Positions 21,540 to 31,732 of a stretch of 64,000 nucleotides of DNA are shown piece by piece; the stretch's first letter is position 1, and every line of letters starts with the position of its first letter. The notes under the pieces were generated by a model, which saw only the letters and a program-made list of their open reading frames with translations, was not told where the DNA came from and did no database searches. Source of the DNA: Isoetes taiwanensis (Eukaryota > Streptophyta > Lycopodiopsida > Isoetales > Isoetaceae); contig JAJEKV010000087.1 in NCBI GenBank assembly GCA_021234155.1, forward strand, positions 1,960,465 to 2,024,464, given 5' to 3'. A program made the translations under genes and the position numbers.

Positions 21540-22865
21540 TCAGATCACCTTTATTTCTGCGGTGCTTTTTAAATATTCCCACAAAGCACTTTTATTTGAA
21601 ATTGTTGCAGAACTATGAAGGCCATGAGTTTGCTTTAACTTCTCCGTTTCCAACCTATTCTTAGGGATTCTCCTTTGAGAACCATTGACCCTTTTCCAGC
21701 TGAAATCATTATGGTTATTAGCATTAGATGCATTACCTGATAATGTCATCACAGAGGTTTCATTTCTGTCTCGAAGCACAGTATTTCTGGTTGCCATTGT
21801 ATCCTGTGGGGATACAACTTTCTCAGCTTGACTCATTTCCTTCAAGGGAATTGTGTTTATTGTCATATCTGTCTGATTCTTAGAGTATGATTTGCAGTTG
21901 TCATACCAAAAATGCCTGTTCTTACATGATTGACATTGAGGAGGCAAACCTGACCACCTTAGTGATAGAGTTGACTTCTGTCCAAAAGCATCAAGGAATG
22001 GAATTTGGATTGGGATATCTTTGGAAAGGTCAAGTTGGATGAAGGCACGGGGTGGCCTCTCAGGATAATATTCAGTGGAAATGTAGGTGCCAATGGAGCT
22101 AAATAAAGTTCTGAAACAATCTTCATTCCAGTATATAGGATTCAAGCCATGTAGAGTAGTAGAAGCAATGCATAGAGAGTCAAAAGAATTGGTGTCAAGT
22201 CTGGGATTCCATTTAAGAAAGGAGATTTGATAATTTTCAAATACCAGAGGACCATGATTCAGAAAGAAATTCGCTGATCTTTTATTTTCACTCTCAATCA
22301 TGATAAATGGAAAATTTAGCCAGTAAATAGCTTTGATGAGAACACCTTTCTGGAGATTTTGGCAAAAAGTCCATAGCTTCCCTAAGTTAATGCCAGATTT
22401 GTTGACCTTAACAAGAATAGTAGTATCTTTAAGAATCGACATCTTTTCATGCACAGAGGGAAGATTTAAAGAAATACCATGATAGAGTGGTTGCTTGCTT
22501 CCTTTAGCAGTTCGGGACTCCATTAAGGCTTGATCCAGAGCTTTATCTGAGAAGACACTTCTAACTGGTTTTGGCACCCCATAAGGCAAAGGAATTTGAG
22601 TGTTTGGGTGCAAAATTGGAAGACGACCATAAAGATCCGGGTCTTTAGTAAGATTATCCCAGATTGGCACCTTATGAGTTCTGGGGTGCATGATCTGATC
22701 AGAAGATAGGAGGTTAGCAAAATCACCAAAGAGCAGACATTTTTTTGGATTTTCTTGGTAAAGACTTAACTGGTGAAGCAAGGGGGAGCGCTCAGAGTCT
22801 TCAAGCTGAGCGAAATCGTGCAGAAAGGCTAGAAATTTAGGGCTGAAATTGGCTAAATTATCCAT
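21540..22865 (-). pseudogene. LINE B ORF1, gag-like RNA-binding protein
   Basis: A frame of 441 codons starts with MDNLANFSPKFLAFLHDF. Residues about 148-222 resemble the DUF4283-type fold of plant L1 ORF1 proteins. Residues 311-324 hold a zinc knuckle CQSCKNRHFWYDNC (Cys311, Cys314, His318, Cys324). In plant L1 elements this protein coats the element RNA and forms the RNP needed for target-primed reverse transcription. The frame ends at 21540, but shifted minus-strand frames (21582-21364, 21296-21105, 21172-20942 and 20911-20363) continue with similar composition. The true C-terminus is therefore probably longer and broken by frameshifts. Family identification is firm. Confidence 0.85.
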
Positions 22866-23018
22866 TAAAAAGATCAGGGGAAGAAAACAGAGATACGTGA
22901 GAAGGAAGTAAAAGGAGGGAGCGAAAATTTTGAAAGAAAAAAAGGGAAATGAAACAGCAGGGGAGAGGCAAATTGGAAGGAAATCAACTCAATCACTAAG
23001 GATTCAAGAAAGCACTCT

Positions 23019-23477
23019 TCATTGCCTTTGATCTGCCTCGGAATACAATTTAACTGTCAATTTTGAATCTGTCCAGTCACAGTTTACTCTTAGTATAGCA
23101 GTTGCTTCAGTATTTTTGTTTCCAATGCATTCTTCCAGCCAAGAATGAATGATTTCGATCTCAAATTCCTCACAGCTTGGGACAAATGTGTATTTCGGAT
23201 GAAAATTTTCCTCTGGGAAGAACTGATTTGTTATCAGAGAATGCCAGAGTCGTATTGCAGATCCACACAAATATCCACAGGTTAGTCTGCCTTTATCCTG
23301 AAGAATTACAAAGATTTTAGTGTCCATTTGTAGATATTTTGGAGAGGATTCATATGGCAATAGGCTCAGATTGCTAACCCCTACATGGCTAGCAGAAATC
23401 TCGATTGAATGAAGAGCTAGAAGGGCAGAATTTTCAAAAACCAAGCAAGAAACAAGGCTTAACAGAAAAATGCACAA
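23019..23477 (-). CDS. Small putative secreted protein, 152 codons, next to the LINE B 5' end
   Basis: The minus-strand frame begins MCIFLLSLVSCLVFENSALL, a plausible signal peptide of about 22-25 residues. A Cys-containing mature part follows (motifs LTCGYLCGSAIRLW, VPSCEEFEIEIIHSWLEEC, RVNCDWTDSKLTVKLYSEAD). The end (EADQRQ stop at 23019) falls where LINE B begins. It may be the N-terminal piece of a host gene cut by the LINE, whose C-terminal piece could be the membrane ORF at 16757-16131. It may instead be an independent small gene or chance. Not recognised as any family. Confidence 0.35.
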   Translation of the reverse strand: MCIFLLSLVSCLVFENSALLALHSIEISASHVGVSNLSLLPYESSPKYLQMDTKIFVILQDKGRLTCGYLCGSAIRLWHSLITNQFFPEENFHPKYTFVPSCEEFEIEIIHSWLEECIGNKNTEATAILRVNCDWTDSKLTVKLYSEADQRQ

Positions 23478-23582
23478 GAGGACAAAAATTCCAAGAAAAT
23501 TGGCGCTCGTACATTTTTTCTCCCATAATCCTCGTAAAATCGTAAATAGGAATTGTGCCTCCGCGTGGTCTCATAGAATTGT

Positions 23583-24545
23583 ATGGATTTTCCATGGCAG
23601 AAGAGAGACAACCTCAACTCTATTGTTGTGGATATGGATATCATCTTTCTCATAGAGACATGGGAGCATGCAAGTCACGGGCCACCCAACTTGTTGGGCT
23701 ATCATCACTACTCAGTTTTCAATAGCTGCACAGAAGAGCAGGGACACAAATGGGTTGCTTGCTACTCCCGGATAGCCTTGGCACAATCAATGTCCTTGCA
23801 CAAGACAGATAGGCACAACCGCTAGCTTTGGATATAGGTGTAGAATTGCAGTGGCTACCTTCTCTTCCTGGAATCCTGCTATTTCCCACAAGTAGAAAGC
23901 AACTTCTATCACACCCATTTGGATATGGATAGGCAGGATCTATATGATGACATACAGCCGTACAAACAGTTGAGCAATGTAATGCTCTTCGGAGACTTCA
24001 ATGCACGCACGGGGGTTGATTAGCCCACAATATTTGACCCCTTGACACTTGCAGCTGCATCCCGTAGAAGGGGCTTGGCCACAGGCATCAGATGACAGTC
24101 AGATCACGCGCTATGGTAGGCAATTGCTTATGCTATGCGGCATCTTCGACTTGGTAGTTTGCAATGGAGTGGCACAGTGGCCAGCCTCCCACAAGTTCAT
24201 TTGCAGGTAGATGTAACCAAGGGAGTGGATCCAGGTGGACTATGTGTTGGTGGACGAGCAGGACATGCATATGGTCAAATACATCCGTGTGGGCATAGAT
24301 AGTAGGGAGATAGACTCAGACCACCTGCCACTTTACCTGCAGCTGGCCTGGCAGGCCATTCGAAACTGCGTGCGACAGTTCCTCGCATGCACAATCCTGC
24401 ATAGCTAGTTATTTGATGTTGAGTCCAAGGAACTCAAATGCTGGCTCTACCAGGTCACAGATCTCATTCTATGGCCGCACGCCGCCAGACAGTACTGCAC
24501 TTTTCTCAAGGTTAAGAAAGCCAGGTATATCGCAGGACATTAAAG
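23583..24545 (+). pseudogene. LINE C endonuclease fragment
   Basis: The plus strand encodes an EEP-type endonuclease of the LINE A/D family. IIFLIETWEHASHGPPNLLG (about 23640-23700) gives the catalytic Glu region. MLFGDFNARTG (23982-24014) gives the Asp/Asn site. VDYVLVDEQD-like sequence lies at 24236-24265, and DSDHLPLYLQL at 24313-24345 gives the catalytic Asp-His. The pieces lie in several frames, so the gene is broken. Sequence related to the element fades out at about 24545, with no RT behind it. It is the only copy of this family on the plus strand. Confidence 0.8.
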
Positions 24546-25732
24546 GAATTGATTATTTCTAGTTGTGGACTCAACTAGGGTTGCAACTATGGACTTGGTT
24601 GTGTTAAATTTGCCATATAATTTCTTGATCGGGGATAATCAATCCCCAGAAGGGGAGGAATTGATATGGTGGTGCTCGCGGAGTGGCTATGAGACCAAAA
24701 GAAATAGAAAGAGAGATCATTGAAGCCAAATTATGGAGCCAAAATCCTAGTGTGTAATATTCCCAAGATTATAGCTTGATAATAGTCACGATCTTTTTAA
24801 ATAAATAGGTCTTAAATACTCCACTACCTTTAAACAAAGGTATGGCATAAAATATCTCAAGGCTTAAAGGTAAAAAGGAAAATTTTTAAAATAAGCAATG
24901 TATCTTCAATTAAAGGCCTTGACCTCTATTATAAAAGGTGTAGCGGACAGATGACATCGGCTTCAGGAGTTTCTGGCGATCAAGTGGCGACATCTTGGCG
25001 ATAACTGTAGCTGCTACAGTAACTCTTGAATGGACACAATAGTGATGGCTCAACATCTGCTATCAAATACCGACATTTTGCGGCCTCAGCTGAATCAAAT
25101 CCGAAGATTTGAAACTCGTCAACAAACTCCAGAATTTTGCCTATTTTATTTCTTACTCTAGAAAAAACCTTTCTGAGATCATATTTGCTGAGTATTTCTA
25201 TATGGGATTGAATAGCAGAGTCTATTAACTCTTTGCGTGAATTTCCCATACTGACCCATGCCCTTCTTAAAGTTATTCTTTCTTTTGAATTTGTATTGCT
25301 GGAGGGGTGCTCTAATGTTCAATTGATTTCTTCCTTGTGCCAAACCTTTCCAAAACTCAGTTTTTCTCTGGATTTCTCTTGCTTAGCATAGCCTGGTTGG
25401 TTGGTAAGCTTAGCCTTGGAGGCTGGACTTTGTTGATGGAGTTCGTCTTTTATTCTTATTCAGTGATTGTTATGTTGCCATAATTCATGTAATCGTATCA
25501 CATGCCTCATCATTATGAACTAAGATATGTGCATACCAATACCTCTTATTTTGGCATTGCCACTTATGCATATATTATTGACTTACGAATACTATGTCTG
25601 CAATATTGTAGATGTTGTACTTCAATATATGTTTGTATTTACCAATACTAAAAGATTGCCGACCTACCAGATTGCTAGTAGATTTTGGCCTAGCCACTTA
25701 CATAGTTATCTACCATGCATACTTCATGCATC
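24546..25732. other. Left flank of the copia element; one unassigned minus-strand ORF
   Basis: No recognised gene. A minus-strand frame at 25249-24980 (89 codons, starting MGNSRKELIDSAIQSHIEIL) has a protein-like, helix-rich composition and could be one exon of a host gene, but I cannot place it in a family. The remainder is AT-rich and non-coding. The last five bases, CAGTA, are the left target-site copy of the copia insertion. Confidence 0.35.
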
Positions 25733-25737
25733 CAGTA
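25733..25737. repeat. Left target-site duplication of the copia element
   Basis: CAGTA directly before TGTTAGAAAAGC. The partner after the 3' LTR is CAGTG (60011-60015), one mismatch. Confidence 0.6.
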
Positions 25738-26620
25738 TGTTAGAAAAGCATATTTTCTAAGTTCACCTCATAATAGAAGAAAATCACAGAATAATATGTT
25801 TGACAGAAGATCAGCAAGTTCTCTAGACATATTGACATATTGAAGTGATAGACAGATTATACAACTTGAGTAGAAAGATCAGCAAGTTCTCTAGACATAT
25901 TGGCATATTGAAGTGATAGACAGATTATACAACTTGAGTAGAAAGTTGTTAAAGACACAAGGATCATTGAGCTAGGGGAAAGAGAATTAAAATGGAATGG
26001 CCGTCCTATACAAAACCATAGGGTTATAAAGGTTGATTTATTCTTAATGGTTAAACCATTGTGATATTGAATTGTCAATGGTTTGATCGTGAACTGAAGA
26101 CCTCGTCAAATACACAAATGGAAGGTAATACTGGAGGGAAAAACTTGGATCAAATGAATGCTATAAAGGGCCTTACCAAGACAAAGGACAAAATAAATGT
26201 ATTCTATTCTATTCTATTCTATTCTATTCTATCTATAAAGGGCAACACGGTCGAATGGTGTTGCAGAACGGATCGGCAGTCTCCAAGACCGCCAGATCCA
26301 TGTAAATAAATCAAGATGAATAGTTAGAATACTGTGAGATTTGGTGGACAATTGTGCCATGCTTAGAGGTAATTAAAGTTTGTTCGATATGCTTCATTGT
26401 GTCTACATTGTTCAGTGCTATAATAAAACTTCTGGAAGGTCTTATTTAAGCAATTGTTGTTCATTCCTTTATCAAATTATGACCAATGATTTATCAAGCA
26501 ATTTAAGGTGATATGATAAACATTGTTAAGGTTAAATCTATCTAGAAATAAGTTAAGGTGCCTTTGATTATTGTGTGATTGTCATGATCAATATTTGATC
26601 CAAAGGAAAATTCTCTAACA
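25738..26620 (+). repeat. copia 5' LTR, 883 bp
   Basis: It starts TGTTAGAAAAGCATATTTTC and ends AAATTCTCTAACA, giving the TGTTAG...CTAACA inverted ends. Its parts recur in order at 52644-53232 and 59832-60010. It contains a 65-bp direct duplication (25809-25947), shared with the 3' LTR, and a 62-bp insertion absent from it. Confidence 0.93.
26161..26242 (+). mobile_element. 62-bp retro-insertion with 10-bp target duplication inside the 5' LTR
   Basis: CTATAAAGGG occurs at 26161-26170 and again at 26233-26242. Between them lie GGACAAAATAAATG and about seven TATTC-type repeats. The 3' LTR has only a single, slightly altered form of this site (near 53038-53046) and lacks the insert. The GGAC...TAAA...(TATTC)n order matches the tails at 3304-3370 and 41079-41116. 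This is a minute 5'-truncated retroposon. Confidence 0.65.
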
Positions 26621-26640
26621 GTGATATCAGAGCAGGTTAT
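26621..26640 (+). promoter_or_regulatory. copia primer-binding site
   Basis: GTGATATCAGAGCAGG follows the 5' LTR directly. It matches the plant copia consensus TGGTATCAGAGC, complementary to the 3' end of initiator methionine tRNA, which primes minus-strand DNA synthesis. Confidence 0.85.
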
Positions 26641-26984
26641 AGACAGACAAAATATCAAGCAGGTTTGGAGCAGGTTTGTTGAATGCTATAGAAGTTTTCA
26701 AGGGAGATTCTGGCTCTCAAGTTTGGAAGGAAAAGGTTAAGCATGTTTTAGAGGTAGAAGATCTCTGAGATCTAATAGAAACAGCTGAAGAAGAAGCAAG
26801 GTTAAGAAGAAGAGTTGTGGCTGAAGGAAGCTCAAATACTGAAGGTAATGCAGAAGTGCAGGGTGATGAAATCAGTGAAGTGTCAACAAGAGGAGGTTCA
26901 GGAGAGAAGGCCAGAATAAAGGAAGCTCAAGGAATTATCATGAGCAAAGTAAGTTCCAGCATTGTGCTAAAATTAAGAGGTACT
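26640..26984 (+). pseudogene. copia gag, 5' half
   Basis: The plus-strand frame reads KVKHVLEVEDLW, a charged stretch with RRRVVAEGSSNTEGN, then ARIKEAQGIIMSKVSSSIV. This fits the start of plant copia gag (UBN2-type), whose Trp-rich opening and helical IxxSL segment precede the body. A stop interrupts an early codon. The frame reaches LRG at 26984, then copia-like sequence ends abruptly at TACTAGAAACGTGTGCCC. Gag resumes at about 48850, beyond the inserted block. Confidence 0.7.
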
Positions 26985-28360
26985 AGAAACGTGTGCCCGG
27001 CGATGCCCGGCATTAGTCGTGAATGTGTGGGATGGGTAGGTGCAGTGGAGTTTGTAGGTGAAATAGAATCTTGTAGGTTTGTCATGTCCATAAATGGAAT
27101 GTAGCATCAAGGTGTTATAAGTAACTTGCATGTTGTAGTGGACGAAGAATAGATATTTGTGTGACTGAAAAAAAATAAACCTTGCATTTACAAAGGAACA
27201 AAGTATTAAATTATGAAACCTATTCAATTTCAGTTTTTAAAATGCCCAAAAGATGTCACATATTCAAATTTTGTTGTCAAAATGCCAATTTTAGAAGAGT
27301 TAATCAAATGCACAAAATATTAGTTTCAAATGCCACTTTCCAAAGTTGTGAAGGTGGACAATGGATTCTCATACGCCTCATGAATAAGAAAAAGATGTAT
27401 CATCATTATTGGATGATAGGGGGTAAGAAGATCGATGTTTGCAAGAGTCTTGTTTGAAATAATTGGTGCATGAATTTTGTGTCCAATCAACAAATCCTAA
27501 ACAATGTAAAGTGCTTTTCATTGCACACGTCAAAATATATTAAGCTGAGAATAGATAGCTTTGAAAGAGGAGATAATAACTTTGAAAGGCCATTATCTGT
27601 AAAAATGATGAAATTATCAATACTATATATCTATTGTGCTCCTAGAACTATGTCCACCAGGCCTCTATAGACGTTAATAAATTATTACGTTATGCTATAT
27701 CGAATAAAAAAGAGCATGATCTATCTTGTAACCAAAGAGCACCACTTACATTGTTGCAAGAGAATCCTAATCAAAAGTTAACAAAAGGAAAATAGCATGT
27801 AAATAGACTGTACTATTTTTTCAACAATGTCTGCATGTAAAGTTGTGGATGCTTCAACGTAATAAAGAGAGAGGTATTGTTTGCATAGGAGATAATTGCT
27901 TAGCAATGAGTAAATTTCAACCTAAACTAAATATGGAACAGATGTTGAAAATGGAAAATATTACAACACAATGATTTTGTCATGCTCAACACCTAAAGCA
28001 TCTCCTTGGTCTCAGAGCGGATAGATATATTTTGAAATTTGAGGCAGAAAAAAACATCCTGCTCCGTTTTGCAAGTCTTGCCATTTAAGTGAGAAAACTA
28101 CCATACAGCAAAAAAAATACTTAAGACTTTCTTCTACATAATTTTATCAAGCCCAAGCCGCGACTATCAGAAGAAAGATAAAAGGCAGATAAGTGCAAAT
28201 AACTTAACAAATGTCATTTGAGCTAGTTATGTACCCTAGTATCATAAGAATCAAACAAAAGCCGTTGCAGATGAAGAACCCCAACATATACCTTTTTGAG
28301 CTTTCCACATATACTTGTATTTCTAATTCCTTCTAGTTTGCACCTTCATACATAACGCAG
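26985..28360. other. Start of the inserted block; no gene recognised
   Basis: The block opens with ACTAGAAACGTGTGCCCGGC and GATGCCCGGC. On the minus strand this reads as a GC-rich near-hairpin followed by TTTCTAGT, reminiscent of a Helitron 3' end (CTAG). The rest is AT-rich with no convincing ORF; short plus-strand frames (27182-27457 and 27470-27670) have no recognisable motif. Confidence 0.3.
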
Positions 28361-28559
28361 GCGTATTACTACCAGGATTAAAAAACCCCTGCCCCGAAGG
28401 GTTTTCGGGGGAAAAACCTTAGTAGCGATAAGGATGCTGACATATTGCACATACATAATCACAAGTACAGCTGAGGTTAATGTCGGACAGGGGGGCATAA
28501 CTGAGTCCGCGTATCCATTATCCTAACAAGCCTACAGAGGCCGTGCTCAGTAGCTCATG

Positions 28560-29080
28560 CAAGGCCTGATGGGGCACAACTAACCGAGCATACCGAGCCC
28601 GGATATGCTCGTCCCTGACAGCCCGGAGGGCGTGACTTTCATCCTCAATGGGCTCGTTGACAAAGATCGGCGGACTCTCCCCTCACGCGGCTCCCGAATC
28701 CATCTCCCTGCCTCAATCGCGGAGGTGGTGTGCACTGTGCAAATGGAAGCAATCACCTGGCGCTTTTTCATGGGTAGATGGGTGCGCGGTAGTGGTGTGG
28801 GCCCCTCGTGAGCATGGGATTAACCCGCTCGGCCGATAATTTGCCACCTTGACATGTGACAGGCCTCTGCAGATCCCAAAGCTTGGCCATGAAGCAAGCA
28901 TCCAAATCTTCGCTTCAAGGCAAAGACGTTCCTTCCGGTGTATGCACGGGTCCACATCCGTGTGCCTCGCACATTCCATAGCGAGAACCACTAGGCTTGC
29001 TTGTCTTTCCAACAGGCTTTGAGTCGCTATTTGCAGCCCATCGCCACCGCCAAAGCAAGGTTGGGCAGAGGGCTTCATCC
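28560..29080 (-). pseudogene. LINE D C-terminal region
   Basis: The frame at 28771-28580 starts MKKRQVIASICTVHTTSAIE and continues with GRWIREPREGRVRR. This matches the same stretch of LINE A (MKKRRHIASIRTRAHH, GRWIGEPRQDRVCK). The Cys cluster that follows in LINE A is degraded here. The upstream frame (29078-28713) covers the preceding RT-connector region. Confidence 0.65.
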
Positions 29081-29219
29081 ATAGCCACCACCTTCCGGGA
29101 AGTAAATAATGTGACGTTCAGTAAGCAGCCCTCTCAGAATGGAAGGAAGCCTGTCTCGGAGCAAGATCTAATATGGGACCGTGGATTTCACTCCCAATGC
29201 CGGGCCAAGAAGGCCTTCA

Positions 29220-30350
29220 GACTGCTCTAGATCGTTCCAAGTAGTGAGGGATATCAGCGGCCCCTACACTTACGCCCCATAGAGGAGGACGGTTCAACCA
29301 AGGCCTCGAACAAGTGTGCACGGTGACCCCATGCATCTGACTACGCCTTTGTGACTGTTGTTTTGCATTGCATATGGGGCTTTCCGGCCTGCGGTGACCC
29401 GTAACGATGGATGCATCCAGGTGTGTGGTAGTAGAAAACTCAATGCCCAAATACTTATAAGGTGAGCCACCTCCACTACCCCCCGTGGTAAGTGAATGAG
29501 GGAAGGCGTGGGTGCCGGATGATGGGACCAAAGCACCCTTGTCTTGGCCAAGTTAACTCTCATGTCGATTGAATTGGCGAGAAAGTGTCCAAAGCATCCG
29601 GTGGCGTTGCATGTCCTCCGGGGGTATATGCGGCAGGTCAACATCATCGGCATATATGAGTTGCCGGATTATGTGGTGCATCAACTGAGCACCTCCCCGT
29701 TAACCTCCAGCCATTCTTCTAGCTGGTCAATGTACAAGCCAAGAGCCGCCGGGGATAGAGGGCAGCCTTGGCGCACCCCAATGCTACTAACAACGGGCTC
29801 CCCGACAAGCAGGTGAGATCTAATCGGAGCAAGCCTCAGATAGTCTCAGATATAGCATTCTCGCAAGTCGACGGGGTCCCTAGTCGTCTCAATCTGGCCC
29901 CACAACTTATCCCCAGTAATCGTGGTCAAAAGCCTTTGCGAAATCCACAAAGCAACAAAGATGCATTTTGGCGCTGATTCCAGCTATCCTCTATGAGTGT
30001 TCGCAGAGTGAAGATATGGTCAATAGTAGAATGCCGGGGGAAGCTCACTTTAGCGTGAGAGCCCGCGACTTCTCCATCCTCCGCCTAACGTGTCGGTCGG
30101 GCCGCCAAGAATCCCGGCAAGCAACTTGGCAAAGACAGAACCCGACCATAATGGTATGATAGTTGGTCGGGCTGTGGGGGTCCCCCGCTTTGTATATGGG
30201 CACAACTCTACCGGTAGTCCGGTCGTGGGGAAGCCTTCTTGCAATGCCCTCTTGAAGAGTCGCCGAGAACTAAGCACTATTGGGGCCCGCCCACTTGAGA
30301 AGCTCGGGCCAAGATACCATCCAAATGGGCCGCCTTCTTAGGAGGCGCTT
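29220..30350 (-). pseudogene. LINE D reverse transcriptase, broken
   Basis: The minus strand gives TNYHTIMVGSVFAKLLAGIL-like sequence (about 30170-30110) and the FRPRHSTIDHIFTLRTL-like stretch near 30030-29990. CxLVDFAKAF lies near 29970-29930 (first catalytic Asp). GVRQGCPLSPALYGLYID-like sequence lies near 29790-29730, and LIYADDVDLP sits at 29660-29632 with both catalytic Asp kept. It continues SIDMRVNLAKTRVLWSHHPA and YKYLGIEFS, as is usual after YADD. All RT blocks are present but spread over several frames. Confidence 0.8.
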
Positions 30351-31162
30351 GAGGCCCATTATGACATCCCTTCAAGAATGACCTAGCGCTAGGCACGTGA
30401 GGAGGCTTGGTGCCCGACTTTCCATTGGGTCATACAAATGCCGCAAGTATCTCACCCATTGTTCCGGTAATATTTCCCGCGGGGTCGCAGCTTACTCAAG
30501 ACCTTTCTCCGTGAAGGCCCTAGGGTGTATGGGCCTAGAAGACCAAACATTCATCTTTTGTGCTTAAAAGTACCGCTTTCTTGGTCTTGAGGAAGGAGCG
30601 GTATTGACGGACGGCCTGCGGGCGAATGGTGGGTCCAAGACTTGGCGGAGCCATCGTTTCAGCTCCCGACATTCGGCCATCGAACCGGTGATTGCGGGGA
30701 AGGTGGTTGCGGCCCACGTGGATCGTCGAGGCGGCCTCCCAAAGCATCCATCCCCTACCCTCGAAGGAGTTGGTTTCGGGTTTGGGCCGTCACGTTGAAG
30801 TGTGGGGGGAGCTGCAAAGACTCCGTGACTCATGCTCAAGCATCCTCGCGATAGACCGCAAGCATGATCATAGTCCACGCCAACCGTGGTACATGGGGTG
30901 TTGGGGCAATGGGTGCTTTCGGTTGGCTGCCAATCTATCTGCAAGAACGGGGATGGTGGTCTGCTTCCTTCCTCCGGCCACTGCCCCAACACCGGCGAGT
31001 GATCAAGTGTAGGCATTGCTCGCTCCCGCTAGCACGTAATCCACCACACCGGGTGCCGCCACCGGTTCTCCTGTCTACAAGTGAGGCGGTGGAGGATCGA
31101 CCACTACCCATTGCAAATGACTGTGTCCGCCACCGCGGCGGGCCATACCGTCCCCGCCCCAT

Positions 31163-31482
31163 GGGTAAAAGCATGTTAGTGTACCACTTTTGAACCCGCA
31201 AAAAGTACATACACTAGGTACTTCAAACTGGGTACTTTCTCATTTTTTCTTTTCATTAAAACTAATACAAAAATCCAAAATAAAAGTCAAGGACATGGTA
31301 ATATTCAAAGTTAAGATAAAGATAATGCTATCGGAGACTAATATATATATAAAAAGCTCTAAAACATACCTTATATTGAGATATTATATAGGTACCCAGT
31401 ACCCAGTCCTGGCTACCTTTTTAGGTACCTTTTTAGTCACTAAATAATACTTTTTAAGGGACACCCTAACATGCTTTTACCC
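31163..31482. mobile_element. MITE, about 320 bp
   Basis: Inverted ends GGGTAAAAGCATGTTAG (31163-31179) and CTAACATGCTTTTACCC (31466-31482) match perfectly over 17 bases. Similarity extends weakly inward. The interior is strongly AT-rich, while both flanks are GC-rich LINE D coding sequence that joins into one domain when the MITE is removed. It encodes nothing. No clean target duplication was seen. The family is unassigned. Confidence 0.75.
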
Positions 31483-31611
31483 CTCTGCGGGGTCCATTTG
31501 CAACACATCCTCAGCTAGAGGTGCGAATTTTGGGATCTGCTCTGCCCCTGTGCGCGCATTGAAATCTCCAAGCAACATGACCTTGCCCAATTGTCTGTAC
31601 TGCTGTATGAA

Positions 31612-31647
31612 GGAGAAGGAGAAGGAGAAGGAGAAGGAGAAGAGAAG
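31612..31647. repeat. (GAAGGA)n microsatellite
   Basis: Simple repeat at the 5' end of LINE D sequence; it reads as Ser/Phe-rich protein on the minus strand. Confidence 0.85.
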
Positions 31648-31732
31648 GTTAACCCTCCCCTCAAGAAAATTATGGCAAATAACCCTCGAGGCCGGGAGGC
31701 TGAGAGGGGAGGGTTGAACTCCCTTAAACCGT

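Larger units (their letters stand above)
15726..23005 (-). mobile_element. LINE B, L1-type non-LTR retrotransposon
   Basis: The minus strand reads 5' leader, ORF1 (nucleic-acid binding, zinc knuckle), ORF2 (endonuclease, RT, zinc-binding C-terminal domain), then a 3' end with poly-A (T-run on plus at 15726-15736). The last bases before the poly-A (TTAATGGAAAAATCTACCC in minus sense) resemble usual plant L1 3' ends. Length is about 7.3 kb; the 5' limit near 22990-23010 is approximate. No target duplication was found: tandem unit 3 is cut at the 3' end and does not resume beyond the 5' end. ORF2 has a stop, frameshifts and a deletion across RT motif A, so this copy cannot move, though its good coding preservation suggests moderate age. 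Confidence 0.92.
30880..31660 (-). pseudogene. LINE D endonuclease, interrupted by a MITE
   Basis: The minus strand reads KVMLLGDFNARTGAEQIPKF at about 31587-31525, the catalytic Asp-x-Asn block. The coding sequence is then interrupted by the MITE (31482-31163). It resumes with a CNG motif, FTCRQEN-like sequence, VVDYVLAGASNAYT (about 31060-31010) and a LDHSPV block (about 31010) that replaces the usual SDHxP. Frames shift, so the gene is dead. The upstream part of the domain is missing beyond about 31660, where a GAAGGA microsatellite begins. Confidence 0.75.

Noticed and set aside
23459-23653. 64-codon minus ORF before the putative secreted protein
   Set aside because: It lies mostly antisense to the LINE C endonuclease start, and is separated from the downstream ORF by a stop and frame change.
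30535-31210. Several overlapping ORFs of 60-150 codons on both strands
   Set aside because: They are shadows created by GC-rich LINE D endonuclease sequence; the true coding sense is minus and is already annotated.
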